Source: Ectocarpus siliculosus (taxonomy: Eukaryota > Sar > Phaeophyceae > Ectocarpales > Ectocarpaceae). From it: 22,589 nucleotides of DNA. Under the pieces are notes generated by a model. The model saw nothing but the letters and a program-made list of their open reading frames with translations, was not told the origin of the DNA and did no database searches. Position numbers and translations under genes: made by a program. Below are positions 1 to 9,995 of the stretch, piece by piece; the stretch's first letter is position 1; the number at the start of each line of letters is the position of its first letter. The stretch lies in contig FN648827.1 in assembly GCA_000310025.1 (NCBI GenBank), forward strand, positions 1-22,589, read 5' to 3'.

Positions 1-17
1 AATCCCTCTGAGTAATA

Positions 18-236
18 CCGTATATGACACAAGATAACACCCCCCCCCTGGACCGATTTTCAAAGCTCGATTACTCCACGACGAAGAGGATGCATAAACG
101 AAACAATACATTTTCGAAAACCTCTCGACGAGACGGTTCCAACGCCGCCTCTTTCGGCGCTGTGACTCTTCCTGCTGTTGAGAAATCGAGCTTTGAAAAT
201 CGGCCCAGGGGGTGTGTTATCTTGTGTCATATACGG
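18..236. mobile_element. Non-autonomous TIR element (MITE), Tc1/mariner-like TA target
   Basis: A 219-bp element with long terminal inverted repeats of about 54 bp. The left arm starts CCGTATATGACACAAGATAA and the right arm is its reverse complement ending at 236; a few mismatches and a length difference lie in the C-run near 38-48. It is bracketed by TA (16-17 and 237-238). The matching site in the second copy of the segment (18031-18032) has a single TA and no insert, so the boundaries and the 2-bp target duplication are supported by an empty site. The interior (about 72-182) has no convincing coding capacity, so any transposase would act from elsewhere. TA duplication is typical of Tc1/mariner elements; the superfamily is inferred from that alone. 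Confidence 0.9.
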
Positions 237-461
237 TATGTCATTCACAACAACAGCAGTAGACCTTGTTCAACTTAGTGTGTTGCCGTAAAATGTGCAC
301 CACGGTACCAAAGGCGCTATTCGGCATTTGTAGGCGGCGGTTTCATCGGTAGCAGCTGTAACAAGCATTCGCTCACAACTCCCAAAATGTTGAGTTGTGA
401 CCACTCGCCTCTACCCGCCCCCCTCGCCTCTGCTCTCCTCTGCTACCTCTTCCTTTTGCAG

Positions 462-3400
462 GGGGGAAGTCGTGTGCGAGTGCGAAGTTCCCGAATGCAG
501 CCCGTGCCCGATCGGATCCTCGGGTCACGGAAAGAGGCACTGGCACGTCTTTGATCGCATCGCCAGGAAACCGATCGTGGAAGTATCCACCTGGAGGTAC
601 GTTGTGGATGGCCGGCCTCTCGTGACCGCTATCGGGGACCGGTGGTCTGTTTCTCCGAGCCCATTTCACCCTTTTCCGTGCCACGCCGATGTTGATGACA
701 TTCACGAACCTGTTGGCCATGTGTATTGTAACCCCAACGATCGAACACTTCAGTCACTATGTCTGAACATTAACATTGTACTCGCTTGCCCACGCTTCAC
801 CCCGCTCCACGCTCAGCCGGAGGACGGCCGAAACGATAGCGGCCACCATGGCGGCACGACCCAGGAATTCGCCCGCAAGCGGGAAGGGAACGGCCACCGG
901 CATGGCCAGGAGGATGGCACAAATGACGGTGAGCAAACGGGAAATATCACACAAGAAAGGAGGCTTTTCGTGCAGAGCCAAAGTTGAAACGACAAAGAAA
1001 AATAATGTTGCAAGAGGTGATATAAGCGTAGCGGTGTCGATTGTTGGATTGGGTAACCTCCTGGTTTTGTTCGTCCTTGTCAATAGACATGAGCGTTCGA
1101 TGTCAGTATCGAGCAGGAGTATATCTATCATCGATGGTGCTGCCTCCCCAACTTGAAGTTGGCGGGCTAACTGACCCAAACGAACTTAACGGCACCTGGT
1201 TCATCTCAATGCTGTCATGCCCGCGAAGATTTCGGAGGAGGCCGAGGGAAACGCCAAGGCCAAGGGCAAGGGGACGGGCAAGCGGAAGGTGCCCAGGGCG
1301 GCGGCCGAGGCGGTAAGTAATGTCGCACATGAATTGAGGCTTTTTGTAAAATGGCAAACGTGAAACGACAAGGAAAAAAATAGCTTGCAAGACATGATGG
1401 CGGTGTTGGTTGGTGTAGCTGGGGTACTTGTCCTGGTTTGTTCGTCCGCACTATGGACGGGAGCATTCAATGTCAGTACATTGTAGCAAACGGGAGTAAG
1501 TCCATCATCGATTGTGCTGCCTCCCCAACTTCACGTTGGCTGGCTGAACGGCCCAAACGACCTAACGGCACCTGGCTCTCACTGTTGTCATGCTTCGAGC
1601 AGTCGTAGAACAGGACACATATTCTACCTCTGGTGCAGTTACTTCCGTCGTCCTCTAGTCCTTGCTCTTGCTCTTGTTCTTGCTGCTGTCGTCATTTTTA
1701 TTTGGTGTCCGGAGGTTAGTGAGGTCAGGTGATGCACGTGCATCGCCACTTCCATCTGATATCCCTGGCCGATCTGGTTTTTTGTCCGTTTTCCTTCCCG
1801 CCCGGTCCGTGCCTTCTGCTGTGGACCCCTGACGGCGTCGATGGAACCTCTTCCGCTACCGCCTGCACTACCGTCGCCTCCTGCGGAAAGGAATCGCAGT
1901 TCCCCAAGAAGAGCCCGCGGATCGGAACGGAGTTCCAGGTGAGGGGTAGAGGTACAGCCTAGAAACGAACACGACTGCTCGAAGGTTTGATGTGGGAGGA
2001 GGTGGAGATTGTAGCGGCAAGGCTACCTCTTGCTGTGCGTGCCTTGATGTAGATGAAGTAAAATGAGGTTTGTTGACACTCTCGTCGCATTGCGGAAATC
2101 GAATCACCACACACACGTTGTTGCGCTTCACGACAAGAACAAGAAGGCCACGTCCGTGTTCGTGTGCTTGATTGCATATCTCGCGTTGTGGAGCAAACGG
2201 TCAGCGTTTACGGAGCGGTGCTCTATGGTGCGATTGTTGTAAATGCGTTTGGCGTCCTCTCACTGCTGTCCTCGGCATGAATGTTTTGGAAGCCGTATTG
2301 ATGTTGGTCTGTTGGGTATTTTTCCGTGACGATGGACGATCTGCTATGCTACAGTGGTACTGCAGACTCCTGTCGGCGGGTGCCGGGTGGCACACTTGGT
2401 ATCTTCTACCATCTGTGAAGTTGGACATGTGGAGGGCGGGGGGGTTGCTAGAACAAGACCCGAGTCAGAACCAATGAATTAGGGCGGCTTGCGATTCACT
2501 GCTGCTGTTCCGCACCTCTCTCTTGCTCGTGGCAGGCGGTGCTGCCCCCGTTGCCCCCGCTCGGGCCACGGCCTGGCTGGAGCGAGGACAAGTGCCGCAA
2601 GGCGTGGGGTGCCCCGGCGGACGCTATGCCCGAGGAGGACAAGGTACATACGGAGAAGGTCGTCACGTGTGTGGCTGGAGCGAGGGGCAAGGGAGGAGAA
2701 AACACGGACTGATTTTTCGTTGTTCCCTGAGGTTCCGTCGAAACAGGATGAACGGTAGTTCTTCTCGGTTGTATTCCGTTCTCCAAGTAAGGATGTACCG
2801 GCATTGCGAGCAGAAAATTATGACGTTGGTCAAGCGGTCTGGGCTCAAGATGGCTGCAGCAGACTACGGTACAGGAGAGGTCGTAGCTGTAGGTGGTACA
2901 TGTATCGCGTGCACGTCCAAGTAGAATCCTAGGCGGCATGGCAGTGTTTCCTCGCATAATTGTTGCTTAGATCCCTGTTGTTTGGTGAGTCCGCAACCGG
3001 ACGGTCGGCTCCCTCTCCGTCCTTTACAGCACAGCACAAGGCGTGTTGCTTTGATAATACCATCATGGCGACGCCACCAATCACAACACAAGAGCAAGGT
3101 GCAAGCAGCGTTACACCCCAACAAATGAAGTTGTTTGCCGTGCGCGGTTCCCTCTTCCCTGCGGCAGTCCATGGACCTGTTTACGGCCCAACTCTTGACG
3201 GAGTTCCGGGCGGACATCCCGGAGGACGAGGTATGAGAAACGCGGGCAAGAAAGGATATGGTAGTGCATAGGGGGGAGGGGGTGCTCATGATTGGAGTAT
3301 GCAGCAGGTGTTGTTGTGTACACGGTGTCTCCAGCGTGTACCAGTTCAGTATTTCCAGAGAGTAGGTGTCGCCTGGCAAACAGGGAGGGAGGCTCCGCCT

Positions 3401-4052
3401 TGTTTCATGTACTCTCAGTACGCGTCCAAGCTTCAAAGTCAGGCGGTCGACATCGACCAACCCTGTTTGATTGTGGCTTATGCGATAAGCGTCCCGTTCG
3501 TGTAGAAGTCGTTTTTCGTTTGATTTACAGCACTGGAATCGGAGTAGAAGGCTCCCGAAGCCTACATCCAATATCGGGCTCTTTTCTGCTGGTGGTTAAT
3601 CTCTCGGTCTTATCATCCCCCCACTCGAAACGATCCGATCATTGTGGCGTGTCTTCGTCCCCCCTGTCCCCTCCCTCCACTAGATCCTGGAGACCCTCTG
3701 CGCCACGGAGGAAGTGGGAACCGGGTACCCGTGGTTCGCATCGGTCCGCGCTACTCTGGCGCAAAAGGTGGCCGCCAAGGCCCAAGTCACCGCCGCCACC
3801 GCCGCCGCCGCCGCCTCTGCCGCAAACGTAAACAGCCTGTGGACAACGGCAGCAATCGCCGGCGCGGTGTCGATCTCGAAGATCGCGATTGCCGCCGCCG
3901 CCTCTGAGGAGGCGTTGAACGCCTTATCCTCTGGAGAGGGCGCGGTCTCCGCTGGTGCCCCCTCCGCCGCCGTCCCCTCTGCGGAGGCCATGGCCGCCTC
4001 TTCCTCGGGTGCCTCGCCCTCTAGCGAGGCTGCTGATTCTTCTTCGGCGTGA
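462..4052 (+). CDS. ELM2-like motif protein, copy 1 (seven exons, 5' incomplete)
   Basis: Exons joined by phase and splice sites: 462-596, 817-928, 1229-1312, about 1891-1938, 2536-2643, 3168-3230 and 3684-4052 (TGA stop). Phases agree throughout (first junction phase 2, the others 0) and codons are GC3-rich. The first exon has a Cys cluster (CECEVPECSPC) and HWHVFDRIARKP; its phase shows that an upstream exon is missing. The second and third exons encode basic or charged linkers. The fourth and fifth give SPRIGTEFQ|AVLPPLPP, resembling the start of an ELM2 domain (known in chromatin corepressor proteins). The sixth, ending FRADIPEDE, and the start of the seventh may be its continuation. The tail is Ala/Ser-rich low complexity. 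The fourth exon's start could also be 1729 or 1900. About 305 residues are visible. A nuclear chromatin role is inference from the weak ELM2 likeness. Confidence 0.65.
817..1602 (+). repeat. Internal tandem duplication spanning two exons, copy 1
   Basis: Two diverged units, about 817-1228 and 1229-1602, each an exon plus its downstream intron. Shared intron landmarks in the same order are gaaacgaca, TGCAAGA, CTGGTTTTGTTCGTCC or near matches, ATGTCAGTA, CTGCCTCCCCAACTT, CCAAACGA, TTAACGGCACCTGG or near matches, and tgTCATGC just before an AG. Intron lengths are close (300 and 290 bp). The exons (817-928 and 1229-1312) align more loosely, both encoding Gly/Lys/Arg/Ala-rich linkers. The AG at 1601-1602 corresponds to the real acceptor at 1227-1228 but is followed in frame by TCG TAG, so it looks unused. 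Confidence 0.85.
3788..3815 (+). repeat. GCC microsatellite inside the last exon (copy 1)
   Basis: GCC-rich triplets encode an Ala run in the last exon; the same run is at about 21,579-21,606 in copy 2. It sits next to the patch where the two copies differ most. Confidence 0.75.
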
Positions 4053-4834
4053 TGCCTCATCTGGGGAGGGCCCGCACGCTTGCGGCAGTACTATAGTCCA
4101 TATCTCTTCTTGTACAGTAATTAGCCGACTGAAGATGAGCGTGGGGGGTTGTACTGATATCGGTGTCGGTGTTGTGGTGTCGTTTGTTGGGTGCCCTCGT
4201 ACGTTTGTGGTGTTGGTGGGTACGGTACTAGTGGATGAAACTCGTCGCGAAACCAATTTACAACATTAGACTACTTAATTGAGTGTGTGACCCGTTTGTT
4301 GACCGTACTACGGTACCCATTTGAAAGGTTTAGGGAAAAATTTACCGCGTTTACTTATCTATTTTCCGTCCGTCCATCTCGCTTGCATGTATGTGGTGAT
4401 ACACGGCTTTGCATCCTTCAGACTGTCTTGTGTTTCTGTTTTTTAATGGATCGCGTATGTATCCCGTCTACAGCCATGATAGAAAACGAACAGACGCTTC
4501 CCTGGAATATGTACTGCTGTATAACAGATGGACTTCCTCGTTGTTGGAGGGGGTTTCAATTCAAGGGTAGGTGTTGGGCCCGGTCTCCGCATGGCAGAAC
4601 CTCGTGTGTTTGTTGAAACGTGCACCCCGTGGTAAACCCGTGGCATGTATAATATCGTGGAGTGATGACTGAGATTTAGTGCGGTGATGGTGTAGAATAT
4701 TATTTTTCAATCTGGTGGTGGTGTGGGATCTGTTTTGACGACGACAGGGGAGCGCCGCGTGGTAATGGTGGAGGGTGGCTTGGATTCTTGGTTGTCAAAG
4801 AAAATCAAACAGGCAAGCTATCCTTCCTGCTGTG
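4053..4834. other. 3' flank of gene copy 1, no further gene seen
   Basis: Follows the TGA at 4050-4052 and is shared with 21844-22589 of the second copy. It probably holds the 3' untranslated region, but I cannot place a polyadenylation site with confidence. Reading frames here lack the GC-rich third positions seen in the exons. Differences between the copies are denser beyond about 4,500 than in the gene. Confidence 0.5.
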
Positions 4835-5087
4835 TCGACGCTGTGGTGTGGCGTTCCAGCCGTAAAGGGTGATCGTTTCCTAGAGCACGCCGCCTGTCGT
4901 TGAATTGTTGTTTGGGGGAGGGGGGAGAACACAAGAGATTAGGATTGATTGTACAGTACCTGGTACGGGAGAATGTGGGTGTGTCTATGCTGTGGTGTTC
5001 CGACCGTGAAGAGTGATTGATTCCTAGAGCACGCCGCTACATATCATTGTACAGTACCTGGTAATTTTATTGAGGATGTGGGTGTGG
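4835..5087 (+). repeat. Imperfect tandem repeat, two units
   Basis: Three landmarks recur in the same order: CTGTGGTGT...GTTCC...CCTAGAGCACGCCGC (4839-4892 and 4988-5037), GTACAGTACCTGGTA (4951-4965 and 5049-5063), and a GATGTGGGTGTG-like string (4971-4983 and 5074-5087). The first unit is about 150 bp and the second about 100 bp, because the spacer between the first two landmarks has been lost or gained. No coding signal is seen. Confidence 0.75.
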
Positions 5088-5467
5088 GTTACTCTTGCAA
5101 AGCGTGAGCTTGTAACGTTGTGTGATGCACGTCGTCGATTGTCGGCATGGAGGGAGCAAGTTTGCCGAGCACTTCGGCGTGATGAATGCAACCATTTTCC
5201 AAATAAAGGCGCAACGTGATGCGGTGAGTGCGATGTGCTGACGTGGTGGCTTTGGCGTGTCGTGGTTCCTACAGCAAGCAGTACGTGTTGGCGGCTGGAG
5301 AGATGGCAGCGTGTAATGCAATAAGTACAGCTTTTGGCGATCCAGGGACATGACATTTTTTGCTGAAGGTCTTTTTGTAGGAATGAATGAAATGTACCCT
5401 GTGGAATCCATGGACTCTACGCAACGGAGCCAAAGAAACCGATCGCAACTTTTGGTGGGGCAGTTGG

Positions 5468-5588
5468 CTTGTGAACACGGAAAGCGTCCGCGTCATTTGG
5501 ACCAGTACCAGAGTACGGACATTAGAAGGTACTGAGTGGGAGACCGGAACGTTTTTTTATGTGAAGACAACAACAACAAGAACAACCA
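5468..5588 (+). repeat. Dispersed repeat with CAA-rich 3' tail, copy a
   Basis: Similar to 9996-10119. Shared blocks include TTGTGAMCACGG, CCGCGTC, AGTACGGACAT, GAAGGTACTG, a GGAACG-T-run-ATGTGAAGA block, and then an ACAACAACAACAAG tail. Homology stops at the tail. A fixed 3' boundary with a simple-repeat tail is typical of SINEs or the 3' ends of LINEs; the class is inferred. Confidence 0.65.
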
Positions 5589-5658
5589 CGCAGCGATAGA
5601 ACCATGGTGTTTTCTGGCCGTGTGAATACCATTCGCCCGCGCGGGGCGATATTCTTAG

Positions 5659-5831
5659 ATTGCCGTGGGCCACGGCTGCATCTATCTCCCGTTGGGTTCG
5701 ACGAGGCGAGCCGGGAGAAGACTAAGACTTACTCGGTGCCCCTTGTGTCCGGATGGATGGTCAGGCCCGGTCACCGCCAAGAGGCCGCGGCCTGGTACTT
5801 CGCGAGGAATTTTTGCTGTCGCAAGAATCTG
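5659..5831 (+). pseudogene. Orphan exon-like segment, unknown family
   Basis: Bounded by a plausible acceptor (ATTCTTAG) and donor (CTG|GTACGC), with 2 + 57x3 bases, so it starts with two split-codon bases and ends in phase 0. Codons have mostly G or C in third position from about 5694 on, for example GFDEASREKTKTYSVP and SGWMVRPGHRQEAAAWYF. I do not recognise the family. No matching partner exon was found within about 2 kb on either side, so this may be a detached exon or part of a gene with very long introns. An uninterrupted reading frame extends further (5604-6008), but the part after the donor loses the coding look. Confidence 0.35.
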
Positions 5832-6819
5832 GTACGCATCCGTTTTTCTCAGCCGGGATGTTGTAGAAACCCAAACTTTCGGTTGGGGAACATTTTTTCC
5901 GTCCTCCCTTGTGCCTCCAAGGTCACGTTGGTTGACGTATGCATGCATGGACGCCACGCTTGTGTGACAATGAGAACCGAAATCGTTGGTCGCAACTATG
6001 TACTGTAACTAACTACAGTCCGTGTAACACTCTGCTTCCGCTCAAGTAGCAACCCACTCCCCTGTTGGCTACAACGACTCTTCTAGGACACCCGTTTATT
6101 AAACGCGAAATATCGATCGCAACCATCTCGTCGACCAATCGATAAACTATCTACTCCCCACACTGCATATAAATGTCGACCCTGTCAGATACCACGAGAA
6201 ATGATGTCGGTTTCGTGCACAGCTCTGTTAAAAACTACGTTGTTGCGGCTCGCCAAGCAGGCATTCGCCTTCAAGAACTCACAAAATGACGGTACACGGA
6301 TGGACAAACCAGTGGCAAAACAAAAATAACAAAATAACCCCCGAGCCGTTCATCACAACAAATGCGCAAGACAACCGGAAGACGTAAAGTGCCGCTTCAA
6401 GGTCACGATAGACATAACTCCCAACTTTTTTGTCATGTCTGTTTTTTTCATATAATATGCGTACAACAGCAAAGGAAACACACGCCTGTGCCGCTCCTAA
6501 CGACACCCTCCCCCAGCCTGCAGAATCGCTCGCATTTTTCTCGAATAGCCTACAACCACAACTTCACTCGAAAAGTCTACAACAAATCACCAGCCCCAAA
6601 ACACCAAATAAACCAAAATGTGTCACCAGCAAAACCAAGAACAATGTTCTATGTTAGAGGAGAGCTGGCGACTCTAAACCCCAATGACATCAAGCATTCA
6701 TTGTATCGTATGACCTTCATTAGAACACGTCTGTCTAACATGGACCAACCCCTTGGAGACTCTCGACAGCAGAGGCTGCATTGCGTGGAACATGCCGCAA
6801 AAGCCTGCACCACGTTTCA
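5832..6819. other. Intergenic, no supported gene
   Basis: Includes AT-richer sequence around 6,290-6,650 with A-runs. The minus-strand transporter gene ends at 6820, so its 3' untranslated region should occupy the right part. A 241-codon plus-strand frame (6362-7087) overlaps the transporter's last exon antisense and has no recognisable content. Confidence 0.4.
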
Positions 6820-8976
6820 TCAAGTCATTTCCTTGTGTTTTCCGTACGACCCAAACCACCTCACCGGGGTCGCCGCCGGTATATCGTTGCCGTTGTTGCG
6901 AAGGGTACCCTCTTCTCCCGCGAACGCGGGGTCTCCCCCGTATACACCACCCGGCACAGTGCTCTCCTGCACCATTGACATGCGGAAGGACGACTCCGAG
7001 TCTGATTCCTCCGTCACGCCCACCATTTCGTCCAACACGGACGAGGGGAAATCGTCGTCGTTAACTTCTTCCGTTTCTTGCAGCTGAAACGGTTCCTCCG
7101 CGCCTTCTTCCGCATCCGTTGCTTCTCTGTCCATCAGCGTGTCGTTGCCCTTGCCCTCCCCCATGCCCACTAGCTCCGATATTTGCTCGCTTCGAGCAAC
7201 CAGGCACGCCAACAGAATTACGCCCGCTCCAACAAGGGCATTCGGCCCCATGGTCTCTTTCAAGAGCAGCGCCGATACCAGCGTGGCCCACAGAGGCTCC
7301 GTGCTAAATATCACGCTGCATGAGAAGCATTGGGATGTCGTCGCAGGTGTTCACGGGAGGAGCATGTGGGGTCCGGTTGACTTGTTAGATTGAACATTCG
7401 AAACAACGAAAAAACGCCACCAAGGCGGTCTTGTTCAACAATTTCTGACACGCTTTCTCGCAAAGATGGTGCGGAAGGCGCCCGTCCGTTAACTCGAGCG
7501 AAAACATGTCCTTCGGCCGTTTGATCAAAGTTTCCGGCTACAGTCAGGACAAAGCAAAACAGGGCTTCACCTCATTTCAGTCGCAGGTACTTTCTCCAGG
7601 CAAACAGTCTCCAGCCAAATAGCGAGCGAGGTGGTCACCAGCCCGGTGTAGCTCAAAGCAGCCAAAATTTGAGGATCTTTGACGAAGCTAAGCGGAAAAC
7701 AAACACAGAAGGAGAAGCGATCATTGAGGCACAGCTTCACAGGTTGTGGGATATCCCTCTCTGGGTGTAGAGAAAGCAGCATGTTTGTAACGACTCGTTA
7801 GAGAATCACTTCAAGCGAGAGGTCTTCACTACCTTCCTGATCTTTTCCTCTCGAGGGTGAGATAACTTTACGTACTACGTGTATCGCGGATGGCTCACCT
7901 GAAACCTGCAAGATGGCCGCCGGCTGAAAAGATACACCAGATTCCTGTCAGTGCGGCGACGGATATCAGCTGCTCGATGGACAGCTGTAAGCTCTTCCCC
8001 GGGAACTTTTCCATGTATTGCCGAACGGACACGCAAAAACAACACGATCGCGTGCAGAGCGTTAGGGCATGAGTTTGCTTGGAGTAGAGTCATGTGTCCG
8101 CGATAGGCCGGTCAGCTAAATACCGAAGGATGCAAAGAAGAAGATGACAAGGAATGCATACGGTGCTTCTATTCACGGAGTGAAGAACGACAACTCGTGT
8201 ACCTCTATGAAACGTTGTACGCTACTCTGTAGGCCTCCACACGGGCAACGACAAACAGCGAGAGGGAGACAGCAGCGGTACATGGCGTCCACGAAAACAA
8301 AAAACGGCACCAACCTCAATCCGTGTGAAAGCCACGCCGAACCCGACGGCCTGTCCGCACAATTCTACATTATTGTCCCCAAGTGCATGGAAAGTTTTCT
8401 GTGGTACCATTTTCTTTTATCTTGTGCTGCTGCCAGGCGCGTTGTCTCCGCTGGTGTCGGCGGCAGCACGGCAGTTATGCAGCATTCCCGCGGAGGGGAT
8501 GTCTTTGTCTAATTCGTGGGTCCAGAAAGGGATCACGTCCTGTTGAACCTCTGCTCTCACCACCGACAAGCTGCAGAGAAAGGCGCAGTAGACGGAGGCA
8601 TCCGAGGTTTCCAAGCCGATGGCCTGAGTGAAGTACCCGAGAACAACCCACACCCCTATTTCCATGCCTGGTTTTCGTGCGAGAGGAAAAGCGATAGCGG
8701 TGTCGAGAAAAGTGTGGCATAAACAAGACAACGCGTGAACTATGTAGCCAGAACCACCGCCTAGTACTGTAGCATGATGCGTGTGCGGCTGTAGCACTAT
8801 ACTACGGTCGGTCGGTAGTGCCATCTTATCTGGTACAGGCATGGACGGAACCGCGCGCGAGTGTGTCTCCATGAGTGAGTGCAACCGCCAAGAGTCAAGG
8901 TCTTGTAACTTACGGGCGGCAACGAGGTAGATGAGACAGAGCTTCCACGCAATGAACATCGCAGCAGAAATTGGAG
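6820..8976 (-). CDS. EamA/DMT-family transporter (multi-exon, 5' incomplete)
   Basis: Drug/metabolite transporters of the EamA type are about ten-helix membrane proteins built from two repeats; the substrate here cannot be told. Minus-strand exons in transcript order: about 8976-8914 (FIAWKLCLIYLV), 8667-8561 (MEIGVWVVLGYFTQAIGLE), 8398-8315 (GQAVGFGVAFTRIE), about 8032-7899 (MEKFPGKSLQL, then a helix), 7687-7571 (SYTGLVTTSLAIWLET) and 7315-6820 (STEPLWATLVSALLLKE to a TGA stop). The last three exons join cleanly through phase-2 junctions that each restore a Ser codon. The final helix is followed by an acidic tail of about 120 residues. Doubtful points: the link between the second and third exons lacks the expected helices, the donor after RIE is weak (GTTGGT), no good acceptor precedes the fourth exon, and the N-terminal exon is missing. 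It may be partly decayed. Confidence 0.75.
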
Positions 8977-9995
8977 CTACCAATGGTGCACCCCTCTCTC
9001 AATGAGTGCGTGGTCAAGGTGCCCACAGCATGCAAAAACCAGCGACTGACGCAAGTGTCATTGAGCTGTTTAAAGGTATGCACGTTAATTTACGCTTGTA
9101 CCCTTTTCCTCCTTGAGCCTCTTTTTCGCGGTCGCGTCATTCTCTATAGTAGTGAAGTATGGATGTCCAAATCATCCCGTTGAGCATTGAACTCGTTCCA
9201 CACCGAATCGTCTACCGAAAACGAAAAAAGAGCAAACTTCGTGAACTCGGCAAAACTATTAAGAAAAATACATACAAACACAGAAAGACTACCCGTTCGA
9301 GATATAACCACAACTATGCAGAGGTACGTATGCATATGCACAAGACTTCTGAAACCAATAATTACATCCCGGAGGCGGGGAGCGGTATGTTTTGGTTCCC
9401 CCGCGCCCTTCCCCAGGCATTTCGCGTGGAGAGATTTTCAACACCAGTCGTCATTCGTACTGTCACCAAAGCGTAAATGTTACAAGTATACCAGTTCAAT
9501 AGCAATAGTCATTTTGCATTTTGTCAGAAAACCGGGAAAATAAATGGCGGTCTCGACAATCGTTCGTCGTGGTCTAACCCTGTCGCTGGTTGGTGGCCAT
9601 GTTTGCGTGTTTGCTTGTTCGTTAGTGGTCTCTCCACCGTGTGCCTTTTTCTGCCTCTTATTTCTTATTTCTTGATATTTTCGGCCTGGTCCCTTTTTGT
9701 CCTCGCTCTTTTTCATCTTATATTCTCTTTCCTTACTGTTTCCTTTATCTCTGTTTTCTCTCTTTTTTTTCTCTCTTTTTCTGTGCCAGATGGCCTTGTC
9801 TGTGCTTGCGTTGTGAAGTACCAAGATTGAACCAGGGGAGTGTACCTCTGTCTCTCCTGCCCGTGATAGTGACTCCTAGTCTCAGTTGATACCTCGCATA
9901 GCGCGCAGAGGGAGTGGAGGACTCCAGAATATCTGTCGTTGATTTCTATTGACTTGCGGACCCCTCGGGGCCAGCTTATTTGAGTGTACCTTTTT
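8977..9995. other. Upstream of transporter; long pyrimidine tract, no supported gene
   Basis: The missing first exon of the minus-strand transporter should lie here or further right, but none was recognised. 9,640-9,788 is strongly T/C-rich on the plus strand and ends in CTGTGCCAG followed by ATGGCC, which would make a strong splice acceptor, yet no coding exon with good codon use follows. Confidence 0.4.

Larger units (their letters stand above)
3..4798 (+). repeat. Segmental duplication, copy 1
   Basis: This segment is repeated in direct orientation at 18018-22589. Corresponding positions are offset by 17,794 just after the inserted element, 17,793 by about 400, 17,792 by about 2,170 and 17,791 from about 2,960 to the end, so only a few single-base indels separate the copies. 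Most stretches are identical over hundreds of bases. Differences are more frequent at about 2,815-2,905, at 3,787-3,852 and beyond 4,500. The right end is not reached, because copy 2 is still homologous where the window stops. The left end appears to lie at or just beyond the window start: position 3 aligns to 18018, but the two bases before it do not agree well. Confidence 0.97.

Noticed and set aside
397-987. 196-codon plus-strand open frame
   Set aside because: Only 462-596 is coding-like; the rest runs through the intron after a good GTACGT donor and, in its last part, reads the second exon in the wrong frame.
757-1179. 140-codon minus-strand frame with hydrophobic stretches
   Set aside because: Antisense to the exon at 817-928 and its introns; exists in both copies only because the DNA is duplicated, and its GC distribution fits the plus-strand frame.
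1659-1690. CTTGCT repeats as a possible regulatory array
   Set aside because: A short simple repeat (also at about 19,452-19,483) in an intron; best explained as microsatellite sequence.
3680-4060. 126-codon minus-strand Ala/Glu-rich frame
   Set aside because: Mirror of the GC-rich last exon; the plus-strand reading continues from a proper acceptor and ends in TGA.
6362-7087. 241-codon plus-strand frame
   Set aside because: Overlaps the transporter's last exon antisense and the AT-rich 3' flank; no motif and no codon bias.
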